Shown here piece after piece: positions 23,616 to 27,162 of a DNA stretch of 27,162 nt. The position numbers and the translations under genes were made by a program. The stretch spans positions 1 through 27,162 of the forward strand of contig NW_003132507.1 of the NCBI RefSeq assembly GCF_000003605.2, in the 5' to 3' direction. Source of the stretch: Saccoglossus kowalevskii. Taxonomy: Eukaryota; Hemichordata; Enteropneusta; Harrimaniidae. The notes beneath the pieces were generated by a model. It saw only the letters and a program-made list of their open reading frames with translations, was not told the DNA's origin and made no database searches. How positions within the stretch are numbered: the first letter of the stretch is position 1; every line of letters starts with the position of its first letter.

Positions 23616-25559
23616 GACACCAAAGACCACTGCAGGCCTACATGTACAGGACACCAAAGACCACTGGCCTACATGTACAGGACACCAAAGACCACTGGCC
23701 TACATGTACAGGGCATCAAAGACCACTGGCCTACATGTACAGGACACCAAAGACCACTGGCCTACATGTACAAGACACCAAAGACCACTGGCCTACATGT
23801 ACAGGGCATCAAAGGCCACTGGCCTACATGTACAGGACACCAAAAACCACTGGCCTACATGTATAGGACATCAAAGACCACTGGCCTACATGTATAGGAC
23901 ACCAATGACCACTGGCCTACATGTACAGGAAATCAAAGACCACTGGCCTACATGTACAGGACATCGAAGACCATTGCCCTACATGTACATGACACCAATG
24001 ACCACTGGTCTAAATGTACAGAACATCAAAGACCACTGACCTACATGTACAGGACACCAAAGACCACTGGCCTACATGTACAGGACACCAAAGACCACTG
24101 GCCTACATGTACAAGACACCAAAGACCACTGGCCTACATGTACAGGAAATCAAAGACCACTGGCCTACATGTACAGGACATCGAAGACCACTGACCTACA
24201 CGTACAGGACATCAAAGACCACTGGCCTACATGTACAGGACACCAATGACCACTGCAGGCCTACATGTACAGGACACCAAAGACCACTGGCCTACATGTA
24301 CAGGACACCAAAGACCACTGGCCTACATGTATAGGACACCAAAGACCACTGGCCTACATGTACAGGACACCAAAGACCACTGGCCTACATGTATAGGACA
24401 TCAAAGACCCTTGGCCTACATGTACATGACACCAAAGATCACTGGCCTACATGTACAGGACACCAAAGCCCACTGGCCTACATGTACAGGACACCAAAGA
24501 CCACTGGCCTACATGTACAGGACACCAAAGACCACTGGCCTACATGTATAGGACACCAAAAACCACTGGCCTACATGTACAGGACACCAATGACCACTGC
24601 AGGCCTACATGTACAGGCCACCAAAGACCACTGGCCTACATGTACAGGACACCAAAGACCACTGGCCTACATGTATAGGACACCAAAGACCACTGGCCTA
24701 CATGTACAGGACACCAAAGACCACTGGCCTACATGTATAGGACATCAAAGACCACTGGCCTACATGTACATGACACCAAAGACCACTGGCCTACATGTAC
24801 AGGACACCAAAGACCACTGGCCTACATGTACAGGACACCAAAGACCACTGGCCTACATGTACAGGACACCAAAGACCACTGGCCTACATGTATAGGTCAC
24901 GAAAAACCACTGGCCTACATGTACAGGACACCAAAGACCACTGCAGGCCTACATGTACAGGACACCAATGACCACTGCAGGCCTACATGTACAGGACACC
25001 AAAGACCATTGGCCTACATGTACAGGGCATCAAAGGCCACTGGCCTACATGTATAGGACACCAAAGACCACTGGCCTACATGTACAGGACACCAATGACC
25101 ATTGCCCTACATGTACATGACACCAATGACCACTGGTCTAAATGTACAGGACATCAAAGACCACTGGCCTACATGTACAGGACATCGAAGACCACTGGCC
25201 TACATGTACAGGACACCAAAGACCACTGGCCTACATGTACAGGACACCAAAGACCACTGGCCTACATGTACAGGACACCAAAGACCACTGCAGGCCTACA
25301 TGTACAGGACATCAAAGACCACTGCAGGCATACATGTACAGGACACCAAAGACCACTGGCCTACATGTACAGGGCATCAAAGGCCACTGGCCTACATGTA
25401 TAGGACGCCAAAGACCATTGCCCTACATGTACATGACACCAATGACCACTGGTCTAAATGTACAGGACATCAAAGACCACTGGCCTACATGTACAAGACA
25501 CCAAAGACCACTGGCCTACATGTACAGAACACGAAAGACCACTGGCCTACATGTACAGG

Positions 25560-25990
25560 ACACCAAAGACCATTGCCCTACATGTACAGGACACCAAAGA
25601 CCATTGCCCTACATGTACAGGACACCAAAGACCACTGGCCAACATGTACAGGACATCAAAGACCACTGGCCTACATGTACAGGACACCAAAGACCACTGG
25701 CCTACATGTACATGACACCAAAGACCACTGGCCTACATGTACAGGGCACCAAAGACCATTGCCCTACATGTACAGGACACCAAAGACCATTGCCCTACAT
25801 GTACAGGACACCAAATACCACTGGCCAACATGTACAGGACATCAAAGACCACTGGCCTTCATGTACAGGACACCAAAGACCATTGCCCTACATGTACAGG
25901 ACACCAAAGACCATTGCCCTACATGTACAGGACACCAAAGACCACTGGCCAACATGTACAGGACATCAAAGACCACTGGCCTACATGTAC
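25560..25990 (+). repeat. Array 2-specific higher-order repeat of 31-mers
   Basis: Pairs of CCATTGCCCTACATG monomers followed by one GGCCAACATG monomer and a CATCAAAG monomer occur three times. The GGCCAACATG markers lie at 25637, 25823 and 25947, spaced 186 and 124 bp, exactly six and four 31-bp units. I did not see the GGCCAACATG variant anywhere else in the window. No 34-bp monomer occurs within this stretch. Confidence 0.8.
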
Positions 25991-26257
25991 AGGACACCAA
26001 AGACCACTGGCCTACATGTACAGGACACCAATGACCACTGCAGGCCTACATGTACAGGACATCAAAGACCACTGGCCTACATGTACAGGACACCAATGAC
26101 CACTGGCCTACATGTACAGGACACCAAAGACCATTGCCCTACATGTACAGGACACCAAAGACCACTGGCCTACATGTACAGGACTCCAAAGACCACTGGC
26201 CTACATGTATATGACATCAAAGACCACTGGCCTACATGTATAGGACACCAATGACCA

Positions 26258-26773
26258 TTGCCCTACATGTACATGACACCAATGACCACTGGTCAAAATG
26301 TACAGAACATCAAAGACCACTGGCCTACATGTACAGGACACCAAAGACCACTGGCCTACATGTACAGGACACCAAAGACCACTGGCCTACATGTACAGGG
26401 CACCAAAGACCACTGGCCTACATGTACAGGACACCAAAGACCACTGGCCTACATGTACAGGACACCAAAGACCACTGGCCTACATGTACAGGGCATCAAA
26501 GACCACTGGCCTACATGTACAGGACACCAAAGACCACTGGCCTACATGTACAAGACACCAAAGACCACTGGCCTACATGTACAGGGCATCAAAGGCCACT
26601 GGCCTACATGTACAGGACACCAAAAACCACTGGCCTACATGTATAGGACATCAAAGACCACTGGCCTACATGTACAGGACATCAAAGACCACTGCAGGCC
26701 TACATGTACAGGACACCAAAGACCACTGGCCTACATGTACAGGGCATCAAATGCCACTGGCCTACATGTATAG
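26258..26773 (+). repeat. 516-bp module, copy 5 of 5
   Basis: Matches the copy at 11014-11529, and the similarity extends leftward over the GGACTCC and GTATATGACATC monomers at an offset of 15244. Near its right end it carries CAAATGCCACT instead of CAAAGGCCACT. Confidence 0.9.
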
Positions 26774-27162
26774 GACACCAAAGACCACTGCAGGCCTACA
26801 TGTACAGGACATCAAAGACCACTGCAGGCCTACATGTACAGGACATCAAAGACCACTGCAGGCCTACATGTACAGGACACCAAAGACCACTGGCCTACAT
26901 GTACAGGACATCAAAGACCACTGGCGTACATGTACAGGGCATCAAATACCACTGCAGGCCTACATGTACAGGACATCAAAGACCACTGCAGACCTACATG
27001 TACAGGACACCAAAGGCCACTGGCCTACATGTACAGGACACCAATGCCCACTGCAGGCCTACATGTACAGGACATCAAAGACCACTGCAGGCCTACATGT
27101 ACAGGACACCAAAGACCACTGGCCTACATGTAATAGGACACCAAATAACCACTGCAGGCCTA

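Larger units (their letters stand above)
18583..27162 (+). repeat. Minisatellite array 2, 31/34-bp monomers, at least 8.6 kb (right end outside window)
   Basis: Same monomers, orientation and variants as array 1, roughly 265 units by length. It matches array 1 in register only to 18986. After that it contains blocks matching distant parts of array 1: 20209-21134 with 9160-10085; 23075-24786 with the last 1.78 kb of array 1; and 26258-27120 with roughly 2840-3430 at an offset of 23697 in its second half. It lacks the ATGGACAGG variant that occurs five times in array 1. Irregular monomers include ACTGGTCCTACATG near 19970 (extra T) and GGACACATGACACTGCAGG near 22125 (deletion). Confidence 0.98.

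Noticed and set aside
18583-27162. Telomeric or canonical centromeric satellite
   Set aside because: No TTAGGG-type repeats are present, and a 31/34-bp monomer with no ~150-180-bp unit inside the array gives no support for a centromeric call from sequence alone.

Overview
The window is repetitive, non-coding eukaryotic DNA. I found no protein-coding gene, RNA gene, CRISPR array or prokaryotic signal that I can support. The AT-rich flanks are built from decayed ~150-bp units carrying an A-rich 'AAAACAAAATGG' motif. They hold nested small mobile elements and a short GGACGCAC-type tail. This style is familiar from marine invertebrate genomes, especially molluscs; that placement is inference at low confidence.

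Layout. (1) 1-885: AT-rich block of decayed ~150-bp repeat units. (2) 889-930: one stray copy (1.35 units) of the minisatellite. (3) 931-1324: about 394 bp of unique AT-rich sequence that looks like an insertion into the edge of the minisatellite; it contains a foldback hairpin (955-1064). (4) 1325-16239: minisatellite array 1, about 14.9 kb of head-to-tail monomers of 31 or 34 bp. (5) 16240-17256: right flank made of the same decayed units, one of them split by a 694-bp element (16451-17144) with ~31-bp terminal inverted repeats and a TTATA target duplication. (6) 17257-18582: second, almost perfect copy of regions 1-3. (7) 18583-27162: minisatellite array 2, running off the end of the window.

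The window therefore shows order at several scales: a 31/34-bp monomer; higher-order periods of 1744, 1941 and 1790 bp; shorter modules copied within and between the arrays (for example a 516-bp module present five times); and a ~17.26-kb period comprising array plus flank. The two flank copies differ by two T-run lengths and one substitution over 1.73 kb. The arrays behind them share only their first ~400 bp in register and are then differently rearranged mosaics. The picture is a young tandem macro-duplication whose arrays were reshuffled by unequal exchange or block amplification, or an assembly that joined two versions of one locus.

Long open reading frames on the + strand cover both arrays, but they follow from the monomer itself. 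Both lengths are 1 mod 3 and the consensus has no + strand stop in any phase, so all three frames are open until a TATAGG or CAATGACC variant creates a stop. I do not annotate them as genes.
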